Positions 15,497-23,997 of a stretch of DNA of 41,890 nt are shown here, piece after piece. The translations under genes and the position numbers were made by a program. The DNA is taken from positions 1 to 41,890 of the forward strand of contig JABEVK010000046.1 in assembly GCA_013044245.1 (NCBI GenBank), written 5' to 3'. The stretch comes from Spirochaetales bacterium. GTDB taxonomy: Bacteria; Spirochaetota; Spirochaetia; JABEVK01. The notes below the pieces were generated by a model. The model did not search any database, was not told where the DNA came from, and was given only the letters and a program-made list of their open reading frames with translations. The first letter of the stretch is position 1; the number at the start of each line of letters is the position of its first letter.

Positions 15497-18400
15497 ATGA
15501 AAAATTCAATCGATATTTTTGCTTTCCATCGGGATGTGATGGATCGGTATAAGTCATTTTCGAAAAGCTTTCTTGATATTGATGATCCGCAGATAGAAGA
15601 CGCGCTTCAGGATGAAGGGCGGTTGAAGACAATGTGGCCCGACCCTCTTATTCAGTTTAATCCGTCCTATGAGCAGGGTGAAAACGCGGAATCGCTGGTG
15701 AGGGAGGAGGTGCTGACGCAGGATATGGCGTCAGTTTTAAAGGACTTTTCACTGCACCTGCACCAGGAAGAGGCCCTCAGACTGGGAACTGCCGGGAAGG
15801 GTTTTGTTGTGACCTCTGGAACCGGTTCTGGCAAGTCACTGACCTTTCTCGGCACTATTTTTAACGAAGTTCTGAAAAGCCCGGGACCAGGTGTAGTCGG
15901 GCTGGTCGTGTATCCGATGAATGCGCTGATCAATTCACAGTCGGGAGAAATCCGGAAACACGCAGATCGCTACAAGGAGTCGTGCGGCAGGGATTTCCCG
16001 GTGACGTTCGGGCAGTTCACCGGGCAGGAAAACGAGGACCGGCGCGATGAAATGCGCAAGGATCCACCGCACATTCTGTTGACCAACTATATGATGCTTG
16101 AGCTGATGCTCACCCGGAGCCGCGATGTGACGATCCGGGATGCGATTTTCGCAAATCTGAAGTACATCGCCTTCGATGAACTGCATACTTTCCGCGGCCG
16201 GCAGGGCGCAGATGTCGCTATGCTGATCAGGCGCATCAAGGCGGAATGCCGAAACGATATTGTTTGCATCGGAACATCGGCCACGATGGCGGGCGGAGCA
16301 ACCGCGCTGGAACGCAAAACCAAGGTCGCCGAAGTCGCGACGGCCTTTTTCGGGAGTCCGTTTACTGCAGACCAGGTTATCGAGGAGTCACTGCGGGCAA
16401 TTTCGAGCGGATTTAACGAGCCCACGACCGAGGAGCTTGTTAAAGCGGTGACTAGCTCGCTTGTAGCGGAAACGTCAGAGGAATTGATATCGACAGCCCT
16501 TTTCAGATGGCTTGAGCGTACCGTGGCTTTGAAGTTCGACGGGGCACGCTTCCAGCGGGGAAATGCTCGGACGGTCAGCGAGATCGCATCCAAACTTGCA
16601 GAACAAACTGGACGGGAGACATCTGAGTGTGAAGCCGTTTTGATCGATCTATTCAACTGCATCGCAAAAGTGAACGAGTCCATTGCGGCGGACAACGACA
16701 GAAACGGGACACGCAAACCGTTTATTCTGCCGTTCAAACTGCATCAGTTTATCGCGCAATCCGCATCAATTTCGGTGTCACTCCACCGCGGTGACGAACG
16801 GCTTATCGATTTCGACGGGCTGCCGACCAAAAACAAGGGCGAGGTGCAATATCCTTTGTATCCGGTTGTGTTCAACCGGGCTTCTGGAAAACCCTTTCTT
16901 TGCGTAAAGAAAAACTATATCGACGGGAAGCTGGAAGGGCGGGACTTTAACGACAGCTGGATATCAGAAGAGGACGAAGAACACGTCGAATACGGCTACT
17001 TGCTACCGGACGAAAACGCATGGAATCCGGACGAAGACTTGTGGAACGTTCCCCAGGAATATATCAAGGATGAAGGTGGCAGGCTGGCCATCAAGAAGGA
17101 ATACAAAAAACTTTTTCCCTCGCGGATCACCTATCTTGCGGACGGATCGTTCAGCAAAGCTGATGGTTCTGCGCTCAAAGGCGGATTTTTGGGTTGGTAT
17201 GTGCCCATCGGCTTCATCTATGATCCGACAAGCGGAGACCTGTATCACCGGCAAACCAGCGAATACACGAAACTGTCCCGCGTTGGACTTGAAGGCCGCT
17301 CGACGACCACGACCGTGCTTTCGCTTGGAATACTCGATGCCATGCAGAACCTCGGCTTTTCGGAAAAAGATACCAAGGTTTTAAGCTTTGCGGATAACCG
17401 GCAGGACTCGTCGTTGCAAGCAGGACACTTCAACGATTTTGTTTCGACAGTCCGTCTGCGCTCTGCGCTCGTGAAGGCGCTCAAAAAAGAAAAGCGTATC
17501 GAGTTCAACGACATTGATTCACGGGTGTTTGAAAGCCTTAACCTGAACATAAGCGAATACGCGAACGTAGGCGAAGACGGCATTGTCATGGAATCGCGCA
17601 TTCGCGGCATACAGGCGACGATGAAAAACCTGCTCAAATACCGGATCATTTCCGATTTGGGCAATTCGTGGAGGGTCAACCTCCCCGGACTCGAATCGTG
17701 CGGCTTATTGAAAATAACCTACCGCGACTGGGATGAAGTAATCAAGGACCCTAACTGGCAGCCGGTGCGCGATATGTGCACAGCTGCGGGCGCCCGGTTT
17801 GAAGACATTATCTTCAATATTCTGGAAACTTTCCGCAAGATGGTCGCCATCGACAGTCAGACCTATTTTACCGACGACGCGATCAGGCGGAACATGGAAC
17901 AGTTCAAAGATACGTTGAACCCGGACTGGTGCCCCGAGGACCGGGAACTCAAGGTTCCAAACTGGCTCATGGCCAAGAGAAAGATCTTGCCACGGGGACA
18001 GGGCTACGCGGAATCGATCGGCCCGTTGAGTAGGCTGGGCTTATATATCAGACGTCAGCTGGGCAGAGACTGCAAAGACGGAAAAATCGACAGCAATGCC
18101 TACCGGGAGTTTATCGATCTCGCGCTCCATATTATGAACGGTACCTGGCTGACCAGTATAAACGTCGTCGGGAGCGACAGTGAAAAAGCATACCGGCTGA
18201 AAGCGGACCAGATTATCTGGACGCTTGGAGACGGCACTGTTCCCGCCGAGCCGGTATTCAGGCAGAACACCCGTGGTGCCGAACGCAAGGTCAATGAGTT
18301 TTTCCGGAATCTCTACGAAACCGCATCGTTCGGCGGGCGTATCAAGGCGAAGGAACACACCGGACAGGTGAATAAGGATATCCGCAAAGAGCTTGAAGAA

Positions 18401-20644
18401 AGCTTCCGCGCGGGAGATCTCGCGGCGCTTTTTTGCTCACCGACCATGGAACTTGGTATCGACATTGCCGACCTTTCGGTGGTGCACATGCGGAACGTTC
18501 CGCCGAACCCCGCGAATTACGCACAGCGTTCGGGACGCGCCGGACGGAGTGGACAGCCCGCCCTCGTGTTTACGAACTGTAGCCGGCAGTCGGCGCACGA
18601 TACACATTTCTTTGATGACCGGAATGGCATGGTTTCAGGGCAAGTAACCGCGCCCCGGCTCGACCTTATGAACGCAGACCTTTTGAAAAGCCATTTTAAT
18701 GCGCTTTATGTTTCGGCGGTGGGGATTCAGGGAATCGAGGAGGGACACATCGATTCGGTGCTGGATATCGATAATCCCGAGATGCCTTTGCGAAGCGAAA
18801 CAAAGGCTCGGTTCGCGAACGGAGCATCTTCTGAAGATAAATTGATCGCCAAATGGAAGAAGGTCGTCCGCGACCTGGAGCCGAACCTTGCCAAGACGTC
18901 ATGGTATTCCGACGAGTGGAGCCATACGGCTTACCGCGGTATACAAGCCTCATTCGACAGTTCGCTCGACCGCTGGAGAACGCTTTATCGACAACACAAA
19001 AAACAGATTGAAGCCGCGCGACGCGTGCTCGACAACAATATGATCAAACAGACGAGCCCGGAGTTCAAGGAAGCAAAACGCAACGAGGCGCTCGCCTATA
19101 AACTGCGCGGGCTCCTGTTAAATGAAACCTTCAGTGAGTCCATGTCCGAGTTCTATAGCTTCCGCTACCTTGCAAGCGAAGGCTTCCTTCCCGGCTACAA
19201 CTTTACCCGATTGCCGGTACGGCTCATGCTGGACGGCGAGAAAGGTTCGGAGTCGATCAGCCGGGACCGGGTGCTTGCGATACGCGAAATGGGACCGGAA
19301 AATATTATTTATCACTCCGGAGCAAAGTACAAGGTAACGCGGGCGCAGATTCAGGAAACAGCGAATGATGGCGATCAGGCTACGGTATGTGTCGACTCGG
19401 GATACCTTCTCTTAAATAGCGATCAGGCGCGCAACACTGATCCCTGGTCGGGGGCGTCGCTTGAAAGCCGTACGCAAACCATTTCCGATCTGCTCATCCT
19501 TCCGGACGGGATTGCCGAGAAAACTCAGCACATCACCTGTGAGGAAGAAGAGCGGCAGCGGCTCGGATATCTTATCAACACCTGGTTTCGGTATAACGGA
19601 GACTTTTCAAAGCTGGATGAAATCCGTCTGATGGGCGGCGACGACATTCTTCTTCGTATGCGTTATATCCCGTCCGCAGAGCTTTTCTACGTGAACATGA
19701 AATGGCGGGCGAATGAACAAGAGGGATTCGTGCTCAACAAGGTTTCGGGACACTGGAAATCCCACGGGTTCCGCCAGCGGTTGATGGCCGGTAAAGAAAA
19801 AAACACCAAGATGAAAGCCGACGACCTCAAAGTCGTTAAACTGTATACGACTGATACGGCGGACGCGCTCTATATCGAGCCGCTCAAGGTGCTCGAACTC
19901 GACTATGCAGGCAGGGTGACGCTCCAGCATGCCCTTAAAACCGCGGTCGAACGCGTGTTTCAGGTGGAAAGCTCCGAGCTGGGCATCACGCCGATCGGGA
20001 ATCCCGATTCGCCGAACCTCCTGATGTTCGAAGCCTCCGAAGGAAGTCTTGGCGTGATGGCGTCGATGGTGCGCGAAAAAGACGCTTGGCGGCGGGTGCT
20101 AGACGAAGCCTGGAAGGTGTGCCGATACGACGAGGCGGAGTACCTCGACAAGGCAAGCTACAAGGATCTTTTGAGCTACTACAATCAGCCAGACCATCCG
20201 GTGATCGACCGCTTCCTGATCAAACAGACTCTCGAACGCCTTCGCACTGCCCGAGTCGAAGTGGGCGCACGAGAAAGCGGCACCTACGAAGAACAGTATC
20301 AACGACTGTTGACCGAATATGATAAAACGAGCTCGACCGAGAAGAAGTTCCTTAACTATCTCTATGAACGGGGCTTGCGGTTGCCTGATGAGGCGCAAAG
20401 ACGCGTAGAAGGACTCTATTGCCAGCCCGATTTTTACTATGAAGCGAAACAAGGGCAGAATCCCCTTCCTGTTCATGTGTTCTGCGACGGAACCCCGCAC
20501 GACACCGAAGTCGTTATGGAACGCGATGCCAAGCAACGCGAGGCTATTCTCGACATGGGGCAGGACTACATCGTGTATCACTATCGCAATTCACTCGACG
20601 ATCTGGTCGCAAAACGGCCCGACATTTTTCGGAAGGTACGGTAA
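15497..20644 (+). CDS. YprA/MrfA/DrmA-like DEAD/DEAH helicase with degenerate MZB and C-terminal nuclease-like domain
   Basis: A 1715-aa superfamily 2 helicase. The N-terminal RecA domain has the LHQEEAL motif (88-94), Walker A TSGTGSGKS (106-114), YPMNAL (139-144), a TNYMMLELML segment, DELH (227-230) and GTSATMA (about 259). A very long insert precedes the second RecA part, with SFADNRQDSSLQAGHFNDF (about 628), then ELGIDIADL and YAQRSGRAGRSG (about 980-1020). Residues about 1475-1570 look like the DUF1998/MZB fold but its zinc cysteines are replaced. The tail (about 1640-1710) has QPDFYYE and VFCDGTPHD, resembling Vsr/DUF559-type PD-(D/E)XK nucleases. It is first of three large defence-type genes; AAGGG lies 7 nt before the ATG. 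Confidence 0.88.
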   Translation: MKNSIDIFAFHRDVMDRYKSFSKSFLDIDDPQIEDALQDEGRLKTMWPDPLIQFNPSYEQGENAESLVREEVLTQDMASVLKDFSLHLHQEEALRLGTAGKGFVVTSGTGSGKSLTFLGTIFNEVLKSPGPGVVGLVVYPMNALINSQSGEIRKHADRYKESCGRDFPVTFGQFTGQENEDRRDEMRKDPPHILLTNYMMLELMLTRSRDVTIRDAIFANLKYIAFDELHTFRGRQGADVAMLIRRIKAECRNDIVCIGTSATMAGGATALERKTKVAEVATAFFGSPFTADQVIEESLRAISSGFNEPTTEELVKAVTSSLVAETSEELISTALFRWLERTVALKFDGARFQRGNARTVSEIASKLAEQTGRETSECEAVLIDLFNCIAKVNESIAADNDRNGTRKPFILPFKLHQFIAQSASISVSLHRGDERLIDFDGLPTKNKGEVQYPLYPVVFNRASGKPFLCVKKNYIDGKLEGRDFNDSWISEEDEEHVEYGYLLPDENAWNPDEDLWNVPQEYIKDEGGRLAIKKEYKKLFPSRITYLADGSFSKADGSALKGGFLGWYVPIGFIYDPTSGDLYHRQTSEYTKLSRVGLEGRSTTTTVLSLGILDAMQNLGFSEKDTKVLSFADNRQDSSLQAGHFNDFVSTVRLRSALVKALKKEKRIEFNDIDSRVFESLNLNISEYANVGEDGIVMESRIRGIQATMKNLLKYRIISDLGNSWRVNLPGLESCGLLKITYRDWDEVIKDPNWQPVRDMCTAAGARFEDIIFNILETFRKMVAIDSQTYFTDDAIRRNMEQFKDTLNPDWCPEDRELKVPNWLMAKRKILPRGQGYAESIGPLSRLGLYIRRQLGRDCKDGKIDSNAYREFIDLALHIMNGTWLTSINVVGSDSEKAYRLKADQIIWTLGDGTVPAEPVFRQNTRGAERKVNEFFRNLYETASFGGRIKAKEHTGQVNKDIRKELEESFRAGDLAALFCSPTMELGIDIADLSVVHMRNVPPNPANYAQRSGRAGRSGQPALVFTNCSRQSAHDTHFFDDRNGMVSGQVTAPRLDLMNADLLKSHFNALYVSAVGIQGIEEGHIDSVLDIDNPEMPLRSETKARFANGASSEDKLIAKWKKVVRDLEPNLAKTSWYSDEWSHTAYRGIQASFDSSLDRWRTLYRQHKKQIEAARRVLDNNMIKQTSPEFKEAKRNEALAYKLRGLLLNETFSESMSEFYSFRYLASEGFLPGYNFTRLPVRLMLDGEKGSESISRDRVLAIREMGPENIIYHSGAKYKVTRAQIQETANDGDQATVCVDSGYLLLNSDQARNTDPWSGASLESRTQTISDLLILPDGIAEKTQHITCEEEERQRLGYLINTWFRYNGDFSKLDEIRLMGGDDILLRMRYIPSAELFYVNMKWRANEQEGFVLNKVSGHWKSHGFRQRLMAGKEKNTKMKADDLKVVKLYTTDTADALYIEPLKVLELDYAGRVTLQHALKTAVERVFQVESSELGITPIGNPDSPNLLMFEASEGSLGVMASMVREKDAWRRVLDEAWKVCRYDEAEYLDKASYKDLLSYYNQPDHPVIDRFLIKQTLERLRTARVEVGARESGTYEEQYQRLLTEYDKTSSTEKKFLNYLYERGLRLPDEAQRRVEGLYCQPDFYYEAKQGQNPLPVHVFCDGTPHDTEVVMERDAKQREAILDMGQDYIVYHYRNSLDDLVAKRPDIFRKVR

Positions 20645-20650
20645 CGCATC

Positions 20651-23600
20651 ATGGACTATAAAACTGGAACGCTTGTACACGCCCGCGGCCGCGACTGGGT
20701 CGTGCTCCCTTCGGAACGAAACGACCTTCTCAGGCTTAAACCGCTCGACGGCCGCGAAGAAGACGTCGCCGGCATTTTTATCCCGTTGACGAAAGAGGGT
20801 GATATTCGCCCATCGCAGTTCAACCCGCCGACGGTAAAAGACCTCGGGAGCGTTCGCGCCGCCCGCCTTCTTTTTGACGCATCGCGTCTTTCGCTCCGCT
20901 CTGCCGCTGGACCCTTTCGGTGCGCGGCCAAGCTTGGCTTCCGCCCGAGAAGCTATCAGATGGTGCCGCTCATCATGGCGCTTAAGCAAAAAGGGCCGGT
21001 GCGTCTTTTGATTGCCGACGACGTGGGTATCGGTAAAACGGTGGAAGCGATTCTGATTGCGAAGGAACTGCTTGAACGCCGCGAAATCAAGCGTTTCGCT
21101 GTGCTCTGCCCGCCGCACCTGTGCGAACAGTGGCAAACGGAACTCAAGGACAAGTTCCAGATCGACGCGGTAATCCTGCGCACCGGAACTCAGGCAAGTC
21201 TTGACCGGCAGGTTCCCGGCGACATGAGCGTCTTCCAGTACTTCCCCTACCAGGTTATCAGCATCGACTATATCAAAAGCGATAACCGCTATTCGGTGTT
21301 CGCCTCGCAAGCGCCCGAACTGGTGATCGTCGACGAAGCGCATTCCTGCGCCCGCCCGCAGGGGCAGACCTCGAGCAGTCAACAGCTCCGCCACCGCCTG
21401 GTGAGCGAGATTGCAAACAAAACGAATCAGCACCTAATCCTTGTTACTGCCACCCCGCATTCCGGCAAGGAAGGCGAGTTCCGCTCGATACTCGGCTTGC
21501 TTAAAAGCGAATTTGAAACCCATGAATGGGACACCGAGAACGACACAGAGCCTGAAGCCTCGAAACAGATTTTTCGGAACGAGCTTGCTCGCCACTTTGT
21601 CCAGCGCAAGCGCGAAAATATCGCATTGTGGATGGACGAGCGCACCCCCTTCCCGAAGCGGACGGCAATAGACTTTCCCTACGAACTGACCGGAGCGTAT
21701 CAAGCTCTCTACGATGAAATGCTCCTCTATACCTCGAAGATGATGGCACGGGCGACAGGTACCGACAACCAAAAACGTTTCCGCTACTGGACCGCCCTCG
21801 CGCTCCTGCGCGGTATTATGTCGAGTCCGAGCGCCGGCGCCCTGATGCTCGAAAACCGCATCGGGACCAAGACTGGCGAATCGGATGAAAACGCAGAAAC
21901 CGAGAATCCGCACTTCGAGCGGATTGAAACGACCGACGACGAACTGCCGCTTCCGCTCCTTGAGCAAGCCGACGCCTCAGATTCGGACCGCACCGCGTTC
22001 GCCAAGTTCGCCCGCCGGCTTCGCGAACTCGAGACTCAGTCTGCGGATAACAAAATCTCCTCGTGCGTCCTCCAGATCCAGAAATGGCACAAAGCCGGCT
22101 ACAGCCCGATCGTCTTTTGCCGCTATATTGAAACGGCCAAGTATGTCGCCGTTCATCTTTCCGAGGCGCTCGGCAAGAACGCCCTCGTCGAATGCGTAAC
22201 AAGCGAAGACCCGGATGAAGTCCGGCGGGATCGCATCAACAAGATGGCAAGCGAACAGTCCGGCAAAAAGCTCCGCGTACTCGTCGCGACCGATTGCCTT
22301 TCGGAAGGAATTAACTTGCAGAACCTTTTCGACGCGGTGCTCCATTACGACCTTCCCTGGAACCCGAACCGACTCGAACAGCGCGAAGGCCGTGTTGACC
22401 GCTTTGGCCAGACCAGACCAGAAATTCAGACCTGCCTGCTCTACGGAAAGGATAATCCGATGGATCAGGTTGTGCTCAAGGTGCTCTACCGCAAGGCGCG
22501 CACTATCCGCGACAACATCGGCGTGAGTATCCCGTTCCCGGAAGACTCCAAGGTGTTCCTCGATACCATTTTCAAGGCTGTTCTTGCCGAAGCGGAAAAA
22601 AAGCAAAAGCCGGTTTCGCAGATGGAACTCTTCGCTCTGGAGGACATGGTCCGATCCGAGGAAGCGCTCGACAAGCTCGTCACCGTGACCGAGAAAAAGG
22701 AAGCCGCCTTGCGTTCGATCTTTGCCCAGGCGTCGATCAAGGCGCAAGATATTGAGGACGACCTTGCCATCGCCGACGAAGCAGTGGGCCGGCCCGAAAC
22801 CGTGTATCGCTTTGTGAATTCTGCCTTGGACCAGCTTTTCGGAGTTACGCCAAAACGCAACGAAGACGAACTTGAACTAACCGTGAACCGCTCCGCCTTC
22901 CCGGAAAAAATCCGCGCGTGGCTCGATCAAGTAGCCGGCAAGGGCGATGCGCATCTTGCCTTCCGCTCGCCTGTAAACGACGGTTTCGCCTACTGGGGCC
23001 GCAATCACGGCGCGGTGGAAGCCCTCTGCCGGACGGTGCTTTCGGATTCGCTCAATCCTGAACGCAAAAACAATAACGCCTCCCGCGCCGCCGTTGTTCT
23101 TTCGGGGGCAGTAACCGAGCGTACGGTCATCTACATTCTTCGCGCCCGCCATGTCATCGAGGACCTTCGGGCAAAGACCCATCTGGTGGCCGAAGAAGTG
23201 CTCCTTTACGGGGCCGCAGGCCTTGAACGAAAACCGGTTCCCACCGAGGCGGTAAACAGCCTGATGGAAAACCCCGACGCTACCGGCGATCTCCCACTGG
23301 AGATGCAGAAAAAGCAGCTTGAGCGCGAACTTTCCCAGATCCCGGAACTCAGACCCCGTCTTGACGCTCTTGCCTTCGAGAGGGCGGAAGAACTTATCAA
23401 GCAGCACGAGCGCTACCACAGGGCTTTAGGTACAGAAACCAAATCCGCGCGCTTCCGCGTGGTCGAGCCGGTCATTCCGATGGACATCTTGGGCGTGTAT
23501 ATCTTTATTCCGGGGCAAGTAGGGATCTCACACCAAGGCTCCAAGGCACAAAGAGATGCTGAAGAGATTGCAAGCAAGATGGATTCGCTTTTTGATAAAA

Positions 23601-23665
23601 GCACCGCTTCATCAGAAGGGATAAAGACATCAAGAGACAGTTTGTATTCCCGGGGTGAATCATGA
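20651..23665 (+). CDS. DrmD-like SNF2-family helicase
   Basis: A 1004-aa SNF2/SWI2 ATPase. It has LGFRPRSYQMVPLIMAL (95-111), Walker A ADDVGIGKT (122-130), LCPPHLCEQW, DEAH (228-231), TATPH (266-270), and the C-terminal motifs SEGINLQN and QREGRVDRFGQ (about 545-588). The overall pattern resembles DrmD of class 1 DISARM. It starts 6 nt after the helicase 1 stop. Its stop overlaps an ATG at 23662 (ATGA) that opens a decayed GxxExxY gene. Its last 45 residues include the peptide SHQGSKAQRD, encoded by a copy of the dispersed palindromic repeat, so the C-terminus may be altered compared with relatives. Confidence 0.88.
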   Translation: MDYKTGTLVHARGRDWVVLPSERNDLLRLKPLDGREEDVAGIFIPLTKEGDIRPSQFNPPTVKDLGSVRAARLLFDASRLSLRSAAGPFRCAAKLGFRPRSYQMVPLIMALKQKGPVRLLIADDVGIGKTVEAILIAKELLERREIKRFAVLCPPHLCEQWQTELKDKFQIDAVILRTGTQASLDRQVPGDMSVFQYFPYQVISIDYIKSDNRYSVFASQAPELVIVDEAHSCARPQGQTSSSQQLRHRLVSEIANKTNQHLILVTATPHSGKEGEFRSILGLLKSEFETHEWDTENDTEPEASKQIFRNELARHFVQRKRENIALWMDERTPFPKRTAIDFPYELTGAYQALYDEMLLYTSKMMARATGTDNQKRFRYWTALALLRGIMSSPSAGALMLENRIGTKTGESDENAETENPHFERIETTDDELPLPLLEQADASDSDRTAFAKFARRLRELETQSADNKISSCVLQIQKWHKAGYSPIVFCRYIETAKYVAVHLSEALGKNALVECVTSEDPDEVRRDRINKMASEQSGKKLRVLVATDCLSEGINLQNLFDAVLHYDLPWNPNRLEQREGRVDRFGQTRPEIQTCLLYGKDNPMDQVVLKVLYRKARTIRDNIGVSIPFPEDSKVFLDTIFKAVLAEAEKKQKPVSQMELFALEDMVRSEEALDKLVTVTEKKEAALRSIFAQASIKAQDIEDDLAIADEAVGRPETVYRFVNSALDQLFGVTPKRNEDELELTVNRSAFPEKIRAWLDQVAGKGDAHLAFRSPVNDGFAYWGRNHGAVEALCRTVLSDSLNPERKNNNASRAAVVLSGAVTERTVIYILRARHVIEDLRAKTHLVAEEVLLYGAAGLERKPVPTEAVNSLMENPDATGDLPLEMQKKQLERELSQIPELRPRLDALAFERAEELIKQHERYHRALGTETKSARFRVVEPVIPMDILGVYIFIPGQVGISHQGSKAQRDAEEIASKMDSLFDKSTASSEGIKTSRDSLYSRGES
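23529..23553 (+). repeat. Palindromic-repeat half-element, copy 1 (inside helicase 2)
   Basis: A 25-bp match (20/25 identical) to the left arm of copy 2 at 23916-23940; it begins CACACCAAGGCTCCAAGGC. It is read in frame as SHQGSKAQR near the C-terminus of helicase 2. Confidence 0.7.
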
Positions 23666-23904
23666 ATGAGAATGAGCTGGCGGCAATAGTCGTTGATCTT
23701 TCGTTGATGATTCATTTACGTTGAATTGATCAAACGAGGGCTCCCTGTGGAACGTCAAGTCCCGATTCCTGTCGTTTGGGACGGTAGGATGATTGAGGAT
23801 AGTTTCAGGGCTGATTTGATTGTCGAACGATCATTGTTGCTTGAATTAAAGTCGACAGAGTCATCGAAGCCGGTATTGAGAGGATTATAAATGGAAATAC
23901 ATAA
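23662..23904 (+). pseudogene. Decayed GxxExxY-family (PD-(D/E)XK_3) gene
   Basis: An ATG overlapping the helicase 2 stop begins MNENELAAIVVDLSLMIH, the family N-terminus. The GxxExxY region itself is deleted and the frame shifts. ELIKRGLPVERQVPIPVVW, then SFRADLIVERSLLLELKSTE (the D...ExK nuclease core) follow in frame +2 from about 23725. A second deletion and shift leads to the family C-terminus GIERIINGN, ending at 23904. GxxExxY proteins normally have about 125 residues. At least two internal deletions show it is a relic. Palindromic repeats lie on both sides (23529-23553 and 23916-23981). Confidence 0.8.
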
Positions 23905-23915
23905 AAGAGACATTT

Positions 23916-23981
23916 CACACAAAGCCACGAAGGTACAAAGGGAAGCAGCTAACGGTCTTAGTGCCTTTGCGTCTCCGTGTG
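23916..23981. repeat. Complete palindromic repeat, copy 2 (intergenic)
   Basis: Arms 23916-23940 and 23957-23981 (25 nt each, 18/25 complementary) flank a 16-nt loop. The left arm begins CACACAAAGCCACGAAGG and the right arm ends GCGTCTCCGTGTG. It lies directly after the GxxExxY relic and 16 nt before the methyltransferase ATG, so it forms the leader of that gene. Confidence 0.8.
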
Positions 23982-23997
23982 CTGAAGTAGGCAATCT

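Noticed and set aside
20591-21433. A 280-codon minus-strand frame across the helicase 1/helicase 2 junction
   Set aside because: Antisense to Walker A and DEAH coding sequence; no ribosome-binding site and no family resemblance.
21977-22747. A 256-codon open frame on the minus strand inside helicase 2
   Set aside because: It is a shadow of the SNF2 motif region; the translation shows no recognisable domain.
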